Assembly: GCA_021776245.1 (NCBI GenBank)
Contig: JAJFGF010000006.1
Span: forward strand, 1 to 63,904
Reading direction: 5' to 3'
Length of the DNA stretch: 63,904 nucleotides
From: Hyphococcus sp.
GTDB lineage: Bacteria; Pseudomonadota; Alphaproteobacteria; Caulobacterales; Parvularculaceae
Shown in pieces: positions 56,121 to 63,904 of this stretch. The notes beneath the pieces were generated by a model. That model did no database searches and had not been told where the DNA came from. It worked only from the letters and a program-made list of their open reading frames with translations. Every line of letters begins with the position of its first letter. The first letter of the stretch is position 1. The translations under genes were made by a program, and so were the position numbers.

Positions 56121-57392
56121 ATGTTTCGTAAGTTTTTTACGCTGATTGCGACCGGCGGGGTCCTGGTTGGCGGTATCGCACTGATCATGTTCATGGGGGC
56201 GCTTCGACCAAAAATCGAAACCCAGGAACCGGTGATTACGGCGCCGACAGTTTTTTATGCAGTAGCAACAGCGCAGCCTGTTACCCTTGACGTCACCACG
56301 CAGGGTGAAGTGCGTCCGCGAACGGATATCAGCCTCACCAGCCAGGTGTCCGGCCGGATCGACCGCACGTCGAACGCATTTGTCGATGGCGGCGCCTTTG
56401 ATAAGGGCGATCTTTTGATCAAGATCGAGGATGCGGATTACAAGCTGCAGGTCACCAGCGCCAAAGCGCGGGTCGCCCAGGCGCAGGAAACCTTGAGCCG
56501 TGAACAGGCTGAATCGGATCTTGCAAGCCAGGATTTTGAAGAATTGGGTTTGGGGGGCGATCCTTCGGATCTTACCTTGCGCAAACCGCAACTCGCCCAG
56601 GCGCGCGCCAATTACGAAGCCGCTCTTGCCGATCAGCGCGCAGCCCAGCTCAATCTTGATCGCACCGAAATCAGCGCGCCTTTCCAGGGCCGGGTGCGCC
56701 AGCGTCTTGCAGGGCCAGGTCAGTTTGTTTCTCCCGGCGCCCAGCTTGGCACCATCTTTTCGACGGACGTGGTCGAAATCAGGCTGCCGCTGACGGATAA
56801 TGATCTTGCCAAGCTTGGTCTGCCGGTCGCGTTTTTTGAAACTGAAGACAATCCCGGACCGCCGGTTGCGTTATCTGCGATCATTGCCGGCGAGCCCCAT
56901 GCATGGACCGGGCGCATCGCCCGCACCGACGGCGCGATTGATCCGGCGACACGGCAAATTTCGGCGATCGCGGTCGTCGATGATCCCTATGGCGCCAGCG
57001 CCGACGGCGACACGCCGCTTGCGGTTGGACTCTATGTTGATGCGCGCATCGAAGGCCGGCCATATGCGGGCGCCTTTACCCTGCCGCGTTCGGCGCTGTA
57101 CGGCGCGGATATCGTTTACGTCATCAAAAACGACAACACGCTTTCTCAACGCACTGTTCATGTTGTCGCAAGCTCGCGCGACACGGTAACGATCACCAGC
57201 GGCGTTGATGACGGCGAACGCGTTGTGACGTCGCCGCTGCGCGGCGCCGGCAATGGCGACAAGGTGCTTCCAACCGATCCTAACAGCAATACCGGATCGG
57301 ATATCGGCGACGAAGATGCAGCCATTGCCGAAAGCATTGACGACGCTGCAACGGCGGCGGAAGCCGCCGAAGCGATTGAAGGAAGAGGATAG
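56121..57392 (+). CDS. RND efflux periplasmic adaptor
   Basis: This 423-residue membrane-fusion protein has an uncleaved N-terminal membrane segment (FTLIATGGVLVGGIALIMFM). It has a lipoyl half (TTQGEVRPRTDISLTSQVSG), a coiled coil (about residues 120-170), a second lipoyl half (RTEISAPFQGRVRQRLAGPG) and a barrel. The C-terminal 35 residues are acidic and Ala-rich. It connects the NodT-like channel to the RND pump. The next gene begins four bases after its stop. Confidence 0.9.
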   Translation: MFRKFFTLIATGGVLVGGIALIMFMGALRPKIETQEPVITAPTVFYAVATAQPVTLDVTTQGEVRPRTDISLTSQVSGRIDRTSNAFVDGGAFDKGDLLIKIEDADYKLQVTSAKARVAQAQETLSREQAESDLASQDFEELGLGGDPSDLTLRKPQLAQARANYEAALADQRAAQLNLDRTEISAPFQGRVRQRLAGPGQFVSPGAQLGTIFSTDVVEIRLPLTDNDLAKLGLPVAFFETEDNPGPPVALSAIIAGEPHAWTGRIARTDGAIDPATRQISAIAVVDDPYGASADGDTPLAVGLYVDARIEGRPYAGAFTLPRSALYGADIVYVIKNDNTLSQRTVHVVASSRDTVTITSGVDDGERVVTSPLRGAGNGDKVLPTDPNSNTGSDIGDEDAAIAESIDDAATAAEAAEAIEGRG

Positions 57393-57396
57393 GCGC

Positions 57397-60300
57397 GTGG
57401 GGGGATTAATCTCTTGGTGGTCGAAAAACGGCGTTGCTGCAAATCTTTTGATGATTGCGGTGCTGGTCACCGGCGCCATGGCGTATTTGCGCCTGGAGCG
57501 CGAGGTTTTTCCAAGCGCGACCTTTAACGGCGCAACGATTTCCGTGATCTGGCCCGGCGCCAGTCCGCGCGATATCGAAGAACAAATCATTTTGCGGATC
57601 GAAGAAGCGATCACTGACATTGACGGGATCGTTCATGTGGACGCCAATGCCCGTGAAGGGCTCGCCACGATCCAGGTTGAGGGCAAAGACACGGTCGATC
57701 AAACCGGATTTTTGAACGAAATCAAAAACCGTGTTGACGGCATATCGACGCTGCCATCCGACGCTTTTCCGCCGGTGGTCCAGCTTTGGCGCAATCAGAA
57801 CGGCGCGATGTTTTTGGGGGTTTACGGCGAACTTTCCGAACGCGAGCTCAACCGTCTGGCAAGGAAACTCCGCGATGAACTTGCGCAGGTGCCGGATGGC
57901 TCACCGCTGATCAATCTTTGGGGCGAAAGCAAGGAAGAAGTTTCGATCGAGGTTTCCGAAGATGCGTTGCGCCGCTATGGCCTGACATTCGACGATGTCG
58001 CCCGAGCCGTGCGCGGCTCGTCGGTAAATCTCTCCGGCGGACAGGTGCGCACCGATACAGGCAATGTCGCCATAGGCGTGCGTGCGCTCGCGGACACGCA
58101 GGAAGAATTTGAAGCGATTGTCATCCGCCAACAAGCCGGCGGCTCCGTTGTTCGCGTGCGCGATGTGGCAAACGTCATAGACGGTTTTGAAGACCGCAAG
58201 CAAAAACGCATGCTCAACGGCAAGCCGGCGATCCTGATGCAGGTTCTCGCGCCGGAAGATCTGAACATTGTCAAGCTGTCACGGTCGGTCAATGCCTGGG
58301 TCGCTGAAAAGAATGAAGAACTCGGCGACACCGCGCAGCTTTATGTCTGGTTTGACACGTCCAATATCTATTTCGCGCGGATGGAGCTGGTCTCCTCGAA
58401 TGCCGCGATCGGCCTGGTGCTGGTGCTCATCATCCTGTTGTTGTTCCTGCGGCCCGCGGTGGCGTTTTGGGTGACAGCGGGCATCGCTGTCTCATTTGCC
58501 GGCGCGTTTATTTTCATGCCGGTGACCGGCGTATCGCTGAATATGCTTTCTCTCTTCGCTTTTCTTCTGGTGATCGGCGTCGTTGTCGATGACGCGATTA
58601 TTGTCGGCGAAAGCATTCATAATCAGGTTGAGGATGGTACGGCCAAAGGCGTCGATGCGGCGATCATCGGCGCCCAGCTTGTCGCGAAACCCGTATTATT
58701 CGCCGTCATCACCACGATGATCGCCTTTTTGCCCTGGCTGTTTATTTCCGGCGGCACAGCGCAGTTCACCAAACACATTACGCTGACAATTATTTTCGCC
58801 CTGACCTTTTCTCTGGTGGAGAGTTTTTTCATCCTGCCGTCGCATCTGGCGCATATGAAACCCCAGAATAAGGAAGGCGTTTATTACCGGATGCAGCGCG
58901 GCTTTTCCGAAGGCATCATGACCTTTGCCGACTATGTCTATCGGCCCATCGTTACATTTGCCGTTAAAGCGCGCTATATCACCGCCGCGCTTTTCACCGT
59001 CGCCTTTGCAGTGGCTGTCGCACTGATGGCGCAAGGCTGGGTGAGTTTCAAATTCAGTCCGGAGGTTCAAAGCACGTTTATCTCGCTTGAGGTGCGCCTG
59101 CCGGAAGGGTCGTCCTTCAACCGCAGCGTTCAGATTTACGATGAGGTGCAAGCCGGCGCCCTGCGCATGAAAGAAAAAATGGGCCAGGTGAAGGGCGAGG
59201 ACTACGTCAAGTCGATCTATGTGCGCGCCGATGAAGGTCAGGTGACGTCCTATATGACCATCATCGACTCTGACAAACGAAAAGAGTCCGCCGAAGAAGC
59301 CGCCGAAATATTCCGGGACGAGGTCGGCGCCATCCCCGATGCGGAAGAAATTAATATTGGCTACACGATCAATAATAGCGGTCCGGATTTATCCTTCGGC
59401 ATAGAGGCGGACGAGCTGGAAGAATTGCGGCTGGCGACGCTTGATGTTCAAAACTACATCAGCTCCCTGCCCGGGGTTTATGACGTGCGCAACAATCTTC
59501 AATCAGCCACCGATGAACTGCGCATCAATTTGAAACCCGGCGCCGAACGCTTTGGCCTGACGCTCGCCGACGTTTCGCGCCAGGTGCGCCAGGCGTTTTT
59601 CGGCGAAGAGGTTCAGCGCCTGCCCCGCGACGGCCAGGATGTGCGCGTCATGGTGCGCTATCCGTCAGCGGATCGCAGCTCGCTGGCGACCCTCGATAAT
59701 ATGCGCATCCGTACCGCTGACGGCCGTGAGGTCGCCTTAAATGCAGTTGCCGAAGCCTCGTTCGAGCCCAGCTATAAGCGCATCGAACGCCGCGACCGCA
59801 AACGTTCGGCGCGCATCTCAGGCGAAATTCGCGAAGGCGTTGACCGCGCCGCTGTGATGAAAAGCTTCCGTGAGGAGTTCATCCCCGAATGGCGGCGGCG
59901 CCATCCCGAAGCGGCGCTCGCCCAGCGCGGCGATCAGGAGGCGCAAGCCGAATTTCTCGCGGAATTTTTATCGCTTTACGCCATTGCGCTTTTTGCCATG
60001 TATATGCTGTTGGCGATTGCGTTCAGCTCCTACTGGCAACCCATGCTGATTATGACGGCGATCCCGTTCGGCTTTATGGGCGCGATGTTTGGCCACTTCC
60101 TGTTCGGGATTGATTTTGCGCTGTTCTCATTTTTTGGCGTTGGCGCCGCCGCCGGTGTTGTCGTCAATGATAATCTGGTGCTGATCGATTATGTGAACCG
60201 CCTGCGCGCCGGGGGCGAAGGCGCGCTCGCGGCGCTCGTTAAAGCCGGCGTCGGGCGCTTCCGCCCGATCATGCTGACATCGATTACGACCTTTATCGGA

Positions 60301-60639
60301 TTGCTGCCGATCATGTTCGAAAATTCAACCGACGCTCAGTTCCTCAAGCCCACGGTCGTGGCGCTGGCCTTCGGCGTCTTCTTTGCCACCTTTGTCACGC
60401 TGATCTTTGTGCCGGCGATGTATGGCATCGGCGCCGATATCGCACGGTTTTATCGCTGGGCCTGGACCGGCAAAAAACAACCCGGCATCGGCGAAGGCGC
60501 ATCAAAGGAAAGCGATTTTGAAGAACATCGCAGCGAGCTTGATCACGGTTTGCAGGAAAACTTGCAGGAAAGATTGCAGGACGGGTCGAATCTGTCTGGA
60601 AAGCAACGCAGGAACCCCCTTTGGCGGCCTGCGGAGTAA
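57397..60639 (+). CDS. RND efflux pump permease (HAE type)
   Basis: This 1080-residue inner-membrane proton-driven pump contains the full AcrB-type layout with twelve membrane segments and two large periplasmic loops. The proton-relay pair is Asp398-Asp399 in VVDDAIIV, the hydrophobe/amphiphile-efflux type rather than the heavy-metal type. The GTG at 57397 follows GGAAGAGGA and gives the normal start VGGLISWWSKNGVAANLL; the frame is open further back but is not used. Substrates may be drugs, detergents or solvents. A hydrophilic, Glu/Gln-rich tail follows the last membrane segment. Confidence 0.93.
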   Translation: MGGLISWWSKNGVAANLLMIAVLVTGAMAYLRLEREVFPSATFNGATISVIWPGASPRDIEEQIILRIEEAITDIDGIVHVDANAREGLATIQVEGKDTVDQTGFLNEIKNRVDGISTLPSDAFPPVVQLWRNQNGAMFLGVYGELSERELNRLARKLRDELAQVPDGSPLINLWGESKEEVSIEVSEDALRRYGLTFDDVARAVRGSSVNLSGGQVRTDTGNVAIGVRALADTQEEFEAIVIRQQAGGSVVRVRDVANVIDGFEDRKQKRMLNGKPAILMQVLAPEDLNIVKLSRSVNAWVAEKNEELGDTAQLYVWFDTSNIYFARMELVSSNAAIGLVLVLIILLLFLRPAVAFWVTAGIAVSFAGAFIFMPVTGVSLNMLSLFAFLLVIGVVVDDAIIVGESIHNQVEDGTAKGVDAAIIGAQLVAKPVLFAVITTMIAFLPWLFISGGTAQFTKHITLTIIFALTFSLVESFFILPSHLAHMKPQNKEGVYYRMQRGFSEGIMTFADYVYRPIVTFAVKARYITAALFTVAFAVAVALMAQGWVSFKFSPEVQSTFISLEVRLPEGSSFNRSVQIYDEVQAGALRMKEKMGQVKGEDYVKSIYVRADEGQVTSYMTIIDSDKRKESAEEAAEIFRDEVGAIPDAEEINIGYTINNSGPDLSFGIEADELEELRLATLDVQNYISSLPGVYDVRNNLQSATDELRINLKPGAERFGLTLADVSRQVRQAFFGEEVQRLPRDGQDVRVMVRYPSADRSSLATLDNMRIRTADGREVALNAVAEASFEPSYKRIERRDRKRSARISGEIREGVDRAAVMKSFREEFIPEWRRRHPEAALAQRGDQEAQAEFLAEFLSLYAIALFAMYMLLAIAFSSYWQPMLIMTAIPFGFMGAMFGHFLFGIDFALFSFFGVGAAAGVVVNDNLVLIDYVNRLRAGGEGALAALVKAGVGRFRPIMLTSITTFIGLLPIMFENSTDAQFLKPTVVALAFGVFFATFVTLIFVPAMYGIGADIARFYRWAWTGKKQPGIGEGASKESDFEEHRSELDHGLQENLQERLQDGSNLSGKQRRNPLWRPAE

Positions 60640-60650
60640 AAATTGTCTTG

Positions 60651-60841
60651 GCGCATTTCCGGAAGTAAAAGCGGAGCTTTTACGGGGAGCGTTCATCGCT
60701 ACCGCGACGAACTTCCGATAAGAGATGCGCAAAAGTGTAAATCTTGACGTTTCCCGCGCGCGAAGGCGCGCTGACCAAAATCTTGACCGCCTTCGCGGTC
60801 GGGAGCGGTAAACCGGGAGCCACTTTGCCTAAAAAGCGCCC
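60651..60841 (-). repeat. Dispersed modular palindromic repeat, copy D
   Basis: This 191-bp copy starts about 11 bases after the RND pump's stop. It is in reverse orientation, from GCGCATTTCCGGAAGTAAAA to CTAAAAAGCGCCC, closely matching copy B. Modules present are GTAAAAGCGGAGCTTTTAC, GTTCATCGC...GCGACGAAC (imperfect), GCGCGCGAAGGCGCGC and GACCGCCTTCGCGGTC. The outermost GCGCCC/AAAAAGC end has drifted from GGGCGTTT. Within coding-like translation the motif reads FPEVKAELL, related to FPELKAKLL in copies A and B. Confidence 0.85.
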
Positions 60842-61112
60842 GGGTCTGTTAACCTTATGTTAATATCTTGATGAGACCTTAATATTGTCTTCTCCCGAGA
60901 AGATACCCCACCATACCCCACGACAGTGAGTAGCGGTCGCGTTCTCCCCCAAGGCGCGACCGTCTCGCTATTGGGCCTCTGATCAAGCAAAAATGCCGAT
61001 TTTACCCGCTTCCTGCGCTGGTCCGGCGCGCGGGCAAATAGATTGCCTCCAGTTAAAAAAGACGGTGGATTCAGGGAAAAGGCTTTGCTATATCCCGCGC
61101 TCCCAACGGCAT
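60842..61112. other. Structured intergenic region before tRNA-Asn
   Basis: No gene is seen here. TCTTCTC/GAGAAGA (60888-60903) is a tight 7-bp palindrome with a two-base loop. ATACCCCACC and ATACCCCACG are tandem direct repeats (60903-60922). GGTCGCG (60935-60941) and CGCGACC (60955-60961) form a 7-bp stem, enclosed by TAGC/GCTA (60931-60934 and 60967-60970). These may be transcription signals of the tRNA or an unannotated small RNA. Confidence 0.45.
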
Positions 61113-61188
61113 TCCCCGATAGCTCAGTTGGTAGAGCAGCTGACTGTTAATCAGCGGGTCACTGGTTCGAGTCCAGTTCGGGGAGCCA
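61113..61188 (+). tRNA. tRNA-Asn (GTT)
   Basis: A 76-nt cloverleaf is formed. Acceptor TCCCCGA pairs with TCGGGGA, discriminator G is followed by an encoded CCA, and the anticodon stem GCTGA/TCAGC holds the loop CTGTTAA with GTT at 61146-61148. The T-arm CTGGTTCGAGTCCAG is regular. It is followed by accessory-looking DNA, as expected if the tRNA is an integration site. No repeat of its 3' end is visible within the window. Confidence 0.98.
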
Positions 61189-61514
61189 TTTTCCTTTTAA
61201 TTTCAATACATTACACGCAGCCTTAAAAGGCAGATTGAGCAATTCTCAATGTTGCTACCAGTGCGCTACCATCAGAACCGTATTCAGTCCGAGTTTTTCT
61301 CTGCAGTATTACTCTTTGTTGGACTATGTTCGAGCTGGAGGGAGCCCTTGTGACCAGGAACTACCGACCGGTGTTTTTTGAGATTGTCACCAACGGTTTT
61401 GATAATTTCGATTTTCGCGGGCCCTCCGCCGCAGCGGAATCGCAAAACTGCGAAATCGATGATGCCGCGACTAAGAGGGAATTTCACATGAGCATTTCCA
61501 TAGTACATTGCTAA
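61189..61514. other. Intergenic region after tRNA-Asn
   Basis: I find no supported gene here. Small ORFs on both strands (for instance 61326-61514 plus, 61284-61628 minus) lack family matches and good ribosome-binding sites. Near 61252-61270 the sequence repeats GCTACCA around GTGCGCTACCA. Base composition is more AT-rich than in the core genes, suggesting acquired DNA. Confidence 0.45.
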
Positions 61515-62168
61515 ATGATGGAGCTTTTTCGCAAATCCTTCGGATTGGTATTTGGCGTGCTGAGCGCCATCATTGCCGCAGGAACAATCATCACGCTCAT
61601 TGTCATTGCCGGCGTCTACATCGGGCAATTGTTCGACCTCTCGGAAAAACGGGCCGAATTGACCGCTGCGCGAGCTGCGGCGCAGTCCGAAATCAATAAA
61701 CTGGAAAGAGAAGTCTTAAGCCTCCTCGAACAAGAGGCCGCCGCCGCCACCGCCGCTGATGAACAATTTGGCGTTTCTTGGGATGTCAATTCTCAGCGGT
61801 GGGAACCGCTAGACGATAGGCCGGTCATAAAGCTGGAAGACGGAAGGCGATATAAGGTGGACCAAGAGTTTTTCGACCTGTCGGAAAGCGAACAGCAGAC
61901 TTTATTGCAACAACTTCCACCAGATACGGACTCACTTCCCAGAGATTTGTTGGCTAATCGATCGACAGATGAAAAATTACCATCTGGCTTTAAACTAGAT
62001 CAGCCGGCGATCAATCTTACCGAAGCTAACGAGGTTGCAAAAGATTGTATTAGTCTGTCCTACAGCGGACTAAGTCTATGCAAAAGCTCATGCAAAAACG
62101 AACTCAAAACCGACGCTGAGCGGTCACATTGTATCGACGTAATCCGAAAACACTTCCGGAATGAATAA
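61515..62168 (+). CDS. Unknown membrane-anchored coiled-coil protein
   Basis: I do not recognise this 217-residue protein. It has one membrane segment (about residues 11-36), then a short charged heptad-like coiled coil (about 40-78, with AELTAARAAAQSEINKLERE). A polar domain follows, with four cysteines in the last 42 residues (DCIS, LCKSSC, HCID). The two clustered pairs suggest disulfides or a metal site. The start is uncertain: two ATGs in a row (61515, 61518) have no clear ribosome-binding site. Its gene neighbour is the unknown 62294 gene; no known family or system is evident. Confidence 0.6.
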   Translation: MMELFRKSFGLVFGVLSAIIAAGTIITLIVIAGVYIGQLFDLSEKRAELTAARAAAQSEINKLEREVLSLLEQEAAAATAADEQFGVSWDVNSQRWEPLDDRPVIKLEDGRRYKVDQEFFDLSESEQQTLLQQLPPDTDSLPRDLLANRSTDEKLPSGFKLDQPAINLTEANEVAKDCISLSYSGLSLCKSSCKNELKTDAERSHCIDVIRKHFRNE

Positions 62169-62293
62169 CAGATGAACTTTTCCTTGGACATCGTGGCGAA
62201 TTAAGCGCCACAGAAATCTCGCGCATTCTGGCGGTTGGCACTATTTGATTCGGAATTGGCGCAACTTTGATATGGTTTAATCGAGAACGCACC

Positions 62294-63061
62294 ATGACAG
62301 TTTCATTGAGAGATAACTCAGCATTGTTTAACCACCTGTCACGGCGTGGCGAACAAGCTTATGGTAGTGGATTCACGTCATGGACGGATAAAAACAACGA
62401 GGACACTACTCAGAATTGGTTGGGCTCCAGCGCTTGCCTAATTTTAAATGATATAGCGATTGGGCTCCTAGAGAAAAACAAAAAGCAAAAACCTGATGAG
62501 CAAGAAATTGAAGATGCTTTCGCAGTCGCCAGCCAGCTAGTTTTTGAATGGCGGTGCGCAATTGCCAGCGACGGCGGAAAATATGCGAAGCGATTTCAAC
62601 TTTGGTATGATTTATTATTGAGGCGATCAACAGAAAAAATCCATTGCATTTCGTTTGAGGCGATGCGCCCAGATATCGAGGACGTTGCGGGTCAATATCT
62701 CAATTTGAATATAAGATCCACACTTGCCGAGAAGGAATTGCTACGTGTACTAATTGGCGTCGAGTACGTAGATTACTACTCGCAAACCCATGGAAGTTGG
62801 GAGTTTGATCGCGAAGTTGGCCAAAACTGGTTTACGCGCCTTTTAAAGATCGATCCGGTCCGCAGGGAAGCGAAAGAATCATTCACACGACTAATTATAT
62901 CGATGCAGGACACATATAAGGTCGCAGATAGCCAAGGCTTGCTGCCAATTCAGCATTTAAAAGAAAAAATCGATGCCGCGCATGATTTGGGGGTGGTATG
63001 GCCAGGAGCTTTGTATGCGTTGATGTCAAGGCTGAAGAATGAACAGGTGGAGTACCTCTAG
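62294..63061 (+). CDS. Unknown cytosolic protein, stop codon formed at the IS junction
   Basis: I do not recognise this protein of about 255 residues. It seems soluble, mostly helical, and rich in Trp, Asp, Glu and Lys. Landmarks are TSWTDKNNEDTTQNWLGSS and VSFEAMRPDIED-type segments near 120. ATG at 62294 follows GAGAACG; an earlier ATG at 62267 has no site. Its TAG stop (63059-63061) is made of two target bases and the first base of the IS5-family element. The pre-insertion sequence CTC-TAG-A also stopped there, so the protein is probably full-length. AT-rich codons suggest a horizontally gained gene. Confidence 0.6.
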   Translation: MTVSLRDNSALFNHLSRRGEQAYGSGFTSWTDKNNEDTTQNWLGSSACLILNDIAIGLLEKNKKQKPDEQEIEDAFAVASQLVFEWRCAIASDGGKYAKRFQLWYDLLLRRSTEKIHCISFEAMRPDIEDVAGQYLNLNIRSTLAEKELLRVLIGVEYVDYYSQTHGSWEFDREVGQNWFTRLLKIDPVRREAKESFTRLIISMQDTYKVADSQGLLPIQHLKEKIDAAHDLGVVWPGALYALMSRLKNEQVEYL

Positions 63062-63486
63062 GTCACGGACTCATTAAACCGCAACCAAATCCGCATTGAA
63101 GCGAGTTGAATGGAAGCGAGGTAGTTATCGTCACGTTTATCATATCGGGTGGCGATGGCTCTGAAGTGCTTTAATTTGCTGAAGAATCTTTCGACGGCAT
63201 TACGCTGCTTATACAGAAAGCGACTGAAAGCAGGCGGGTCGAGCCGATTCGGCATCGCCCTGATGTTGCCCCATGCATCCCGCTTTTCAAGCATTTCGCG
63301 CAGACGATTGGAGTCATAAGCCCGGTCAGCCAGCAGGACATTCCCGGCCTTCACGCTATCGAGCATATCGTCAGCAGACCGCCCATCATGGGCCTGCCCT
63401 TCGGTGATTTTGAGGTTGATCGGCAGACCGTTGAAATCCACAAGCGCGTGGATCTTTGTCGTCAGGCCGCCTCGCGAACGACCCAT
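63058..63486 (-). CDS. IS5-family transposase, C-terminal frame (OrfB)
   Basis: This 142-residue frame carries the second catalytic Asp in LLADRAYDSNRLRE and the Glu in NAVERFFSKLKHFR, the IS5-type DDE core. The R-G-G-L-T-T-K-I-H start is the usual continuation of OrfA. It is most likely made as an OrfA-OrfB fusion by frameshifting at 63505-63512. It ends in ...NESVT followed by TAG whose bases lie outside the element (63058-63060), so it borrows its stop from the CTAG target. Confidence 0.88.
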   Translation of the reverse strand: MGRSRGGLTTKIHALVDFNGLPINLKITEGQAHDGRSADDMLDSVKAGNVLLADRAYDSNRLREMLEKRDAWGNIRAMPNRLDPPAFSRFLYKQRNAVERFFSKLKHFRAIATRYDKRDDNYLASIQLASMRIWLRFNESVT

Positions 63487-63900
63487 GCAACGGGATCGCT
63501 GGGCTTTTTTTTACCATTGGCGGCGTGCTGATGAACCCGGATTGAAGATGAATCGATCATCTGAATGTCGCCGTCATAAGCCTCTGATACAGCTTGTAAA
63601 AGCTGCTTCCACACGCCAGCTTTGCGCCACCGGTTGAAGCGATTTACGCAAGTTGTATGCGGGCCGTAACGGGCCGGAATATCCGCCCAGGGCGCGCCGG
63701 TGCGCAAGCGCCAGAAGATTCCGTTTAAAACCCGACGATCATCTACCCGCGCCACGCCGCGTGGCTTGTTCGGCAGCAAAGGCTGAATCACCGACCACTC
63801 AAAATCTGTCAAATCAAAACGCGCCATTCTTTCCTCCATCTCTGAAGAAAATGAATCACTGTTCGATTTCAAAGAAAATCCCCTTTATGGGTATGTGACC
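63061..63900 (-). mobile_element. Complete IS5-family insertion sequence (IS427-like)
   Basis: The 840-bp element is bounded by imperfect inverted repeats. The left end is GGTCACGGACTCATTAAA; the right end read inward is GGTCACATACCCATAAAG (13 of 17 identical). A TA duplication flanks it (63059-63060 and 63901-63902), consistent with insertion into a CTAG target. It encodes a transposase in two frames joined at a run of eight A on the coding strand (63505-63512). The DDE residues are all present, so it may be active. Confidence 0.9.
63462..63827 (-). CDS. IS5-family transposase, N-terminal frame (OrfA)
   Basis: This 121-residue frame begins MARFDLTDFEWSVIQPLLP, with GGAGG upstream, so the start is secure; an in-frame extension to 63872 is not used. 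It carries the N-terminal DUF4096-type domain and the first catalytic Asp in MIDSSSIRVHQHA. The frame ends soon after the A-run (63505-63512), where a -1 shift joins it to OrfB. Alone it lacks the other DDE residues and may act as a regulator. Confidence 0.88.
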   Translation of the reverse strand: MARFDLTDFEWSVIQPLLPNKPRGVARVDDRRVLNGIFWRLRTGAPWADIPARYGPHTTCVNRFNRWRKAGVWKQLLQAVSEAYDGDIQMIDSSSIRVHQHAANGKKKPSDPVAWVVREAA

Positions 63901-63904
63901 TAGA

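Noticed and set aside
61284-61628. Minus-strand 114-residue ORF after tRNA-Asn
   Set aside because: No family pattern, and it overlaps the start of the 61515 gene on the other strand without its own binding site.

Overview
The window looks like chromosomal DNA from an alphaproteobacterium that makes LPS, probably close to the Caulobacterales/Parvularculales/Hyphomonadaceae. The evidence is the gene content and order. These include a PopZ-like protein between valS and tolC, an isoaspartyl-methyltransferase-like gene beside tolC, the series holC-pepA-lptF-lptG-lptD-surA-pdxA-rsmA, radA-cvpA-purF, bolA next to a J-domain gene and cobS, DUF3126, a CC0125/CC1285-type lipoprotein and DUF6090. The lineage is an inference; no 16S gene is present. 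The DNA is moderately GC-rich, and many long antisense ORFs are shadows of real genes.

Layout. 1-727 has no convincing gene but several inverted repeats. 728-12018 holds a patatin-like lipase, a CBS-pair protein, a rhomboid protease, a tandem PilZ protein, a GYF_2 protein with a Cas2-like C-terminus, a PhoH ATPase, several membrane proteins of unknown function, a PCu(A)C copper chaperone and an ABC-F ATPase. 12068-14019 holds chorismate mutase, two hotdog thioesterases, two copies of a dispersed palindromic repeat and a VOC-family gene broken by one copy. 14019-25346 is the outer-membrane biogenesis block: DksA-like, holC, an inserted lipoprotein gene and pepA on the minus strand, then lptF-lptG-lptD-surA-pdxA-rsmA on the plus strand. 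25352-35237 holds acyl-CoA ligase, thioesterase, cupin, lipoprotein, a flavoprotein, a second rhomboid, bolA, a J-domain protein, cobS, a fatty-acid desaturase and an M20 amidohydrolase.

35238-41955 looks like an inserted heavy-metal-resistance segment. It carries a His-rich secreted protein and a CzcC-CzcB-CzcA-type tripartite efflux pump. It is bounded by two copies of a 43-bp sequence that is the 3' end of the amidohydrolase gene. A 167-bp MITE-like element lies at its left edge and a cut-off fourth operon gene at its right edge. 42093-60639 returns to core genes: DUF6090, carotenoid oxygenase, radA, cvpA, purF, valS, popZ-like, tolC, a methyltransferase-like gene, tRNA-Cys, and a second tripartite RND pump (NodT-type OMF, adaptor, HAE-type permease).

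60651-63904 contains a fourth repeat copy, tRNA-Asn, then an accessory stretch with two unrecognised genes and a complete IS5-family element (63061-63900). The insertion sequence lies exactly in the stop codon of the second unknown gene.

The points most worth a second look are: the four-copy modular repeat family with proof of mobility (the VOC gene); the duplicated gene end flanking the metal-efflux island; the GYF_2/Cas2-like fusion; the insertion sequence whose CTAG target supplies stop codons on both strands; and the unknown gene pair after tRNA-Asn.
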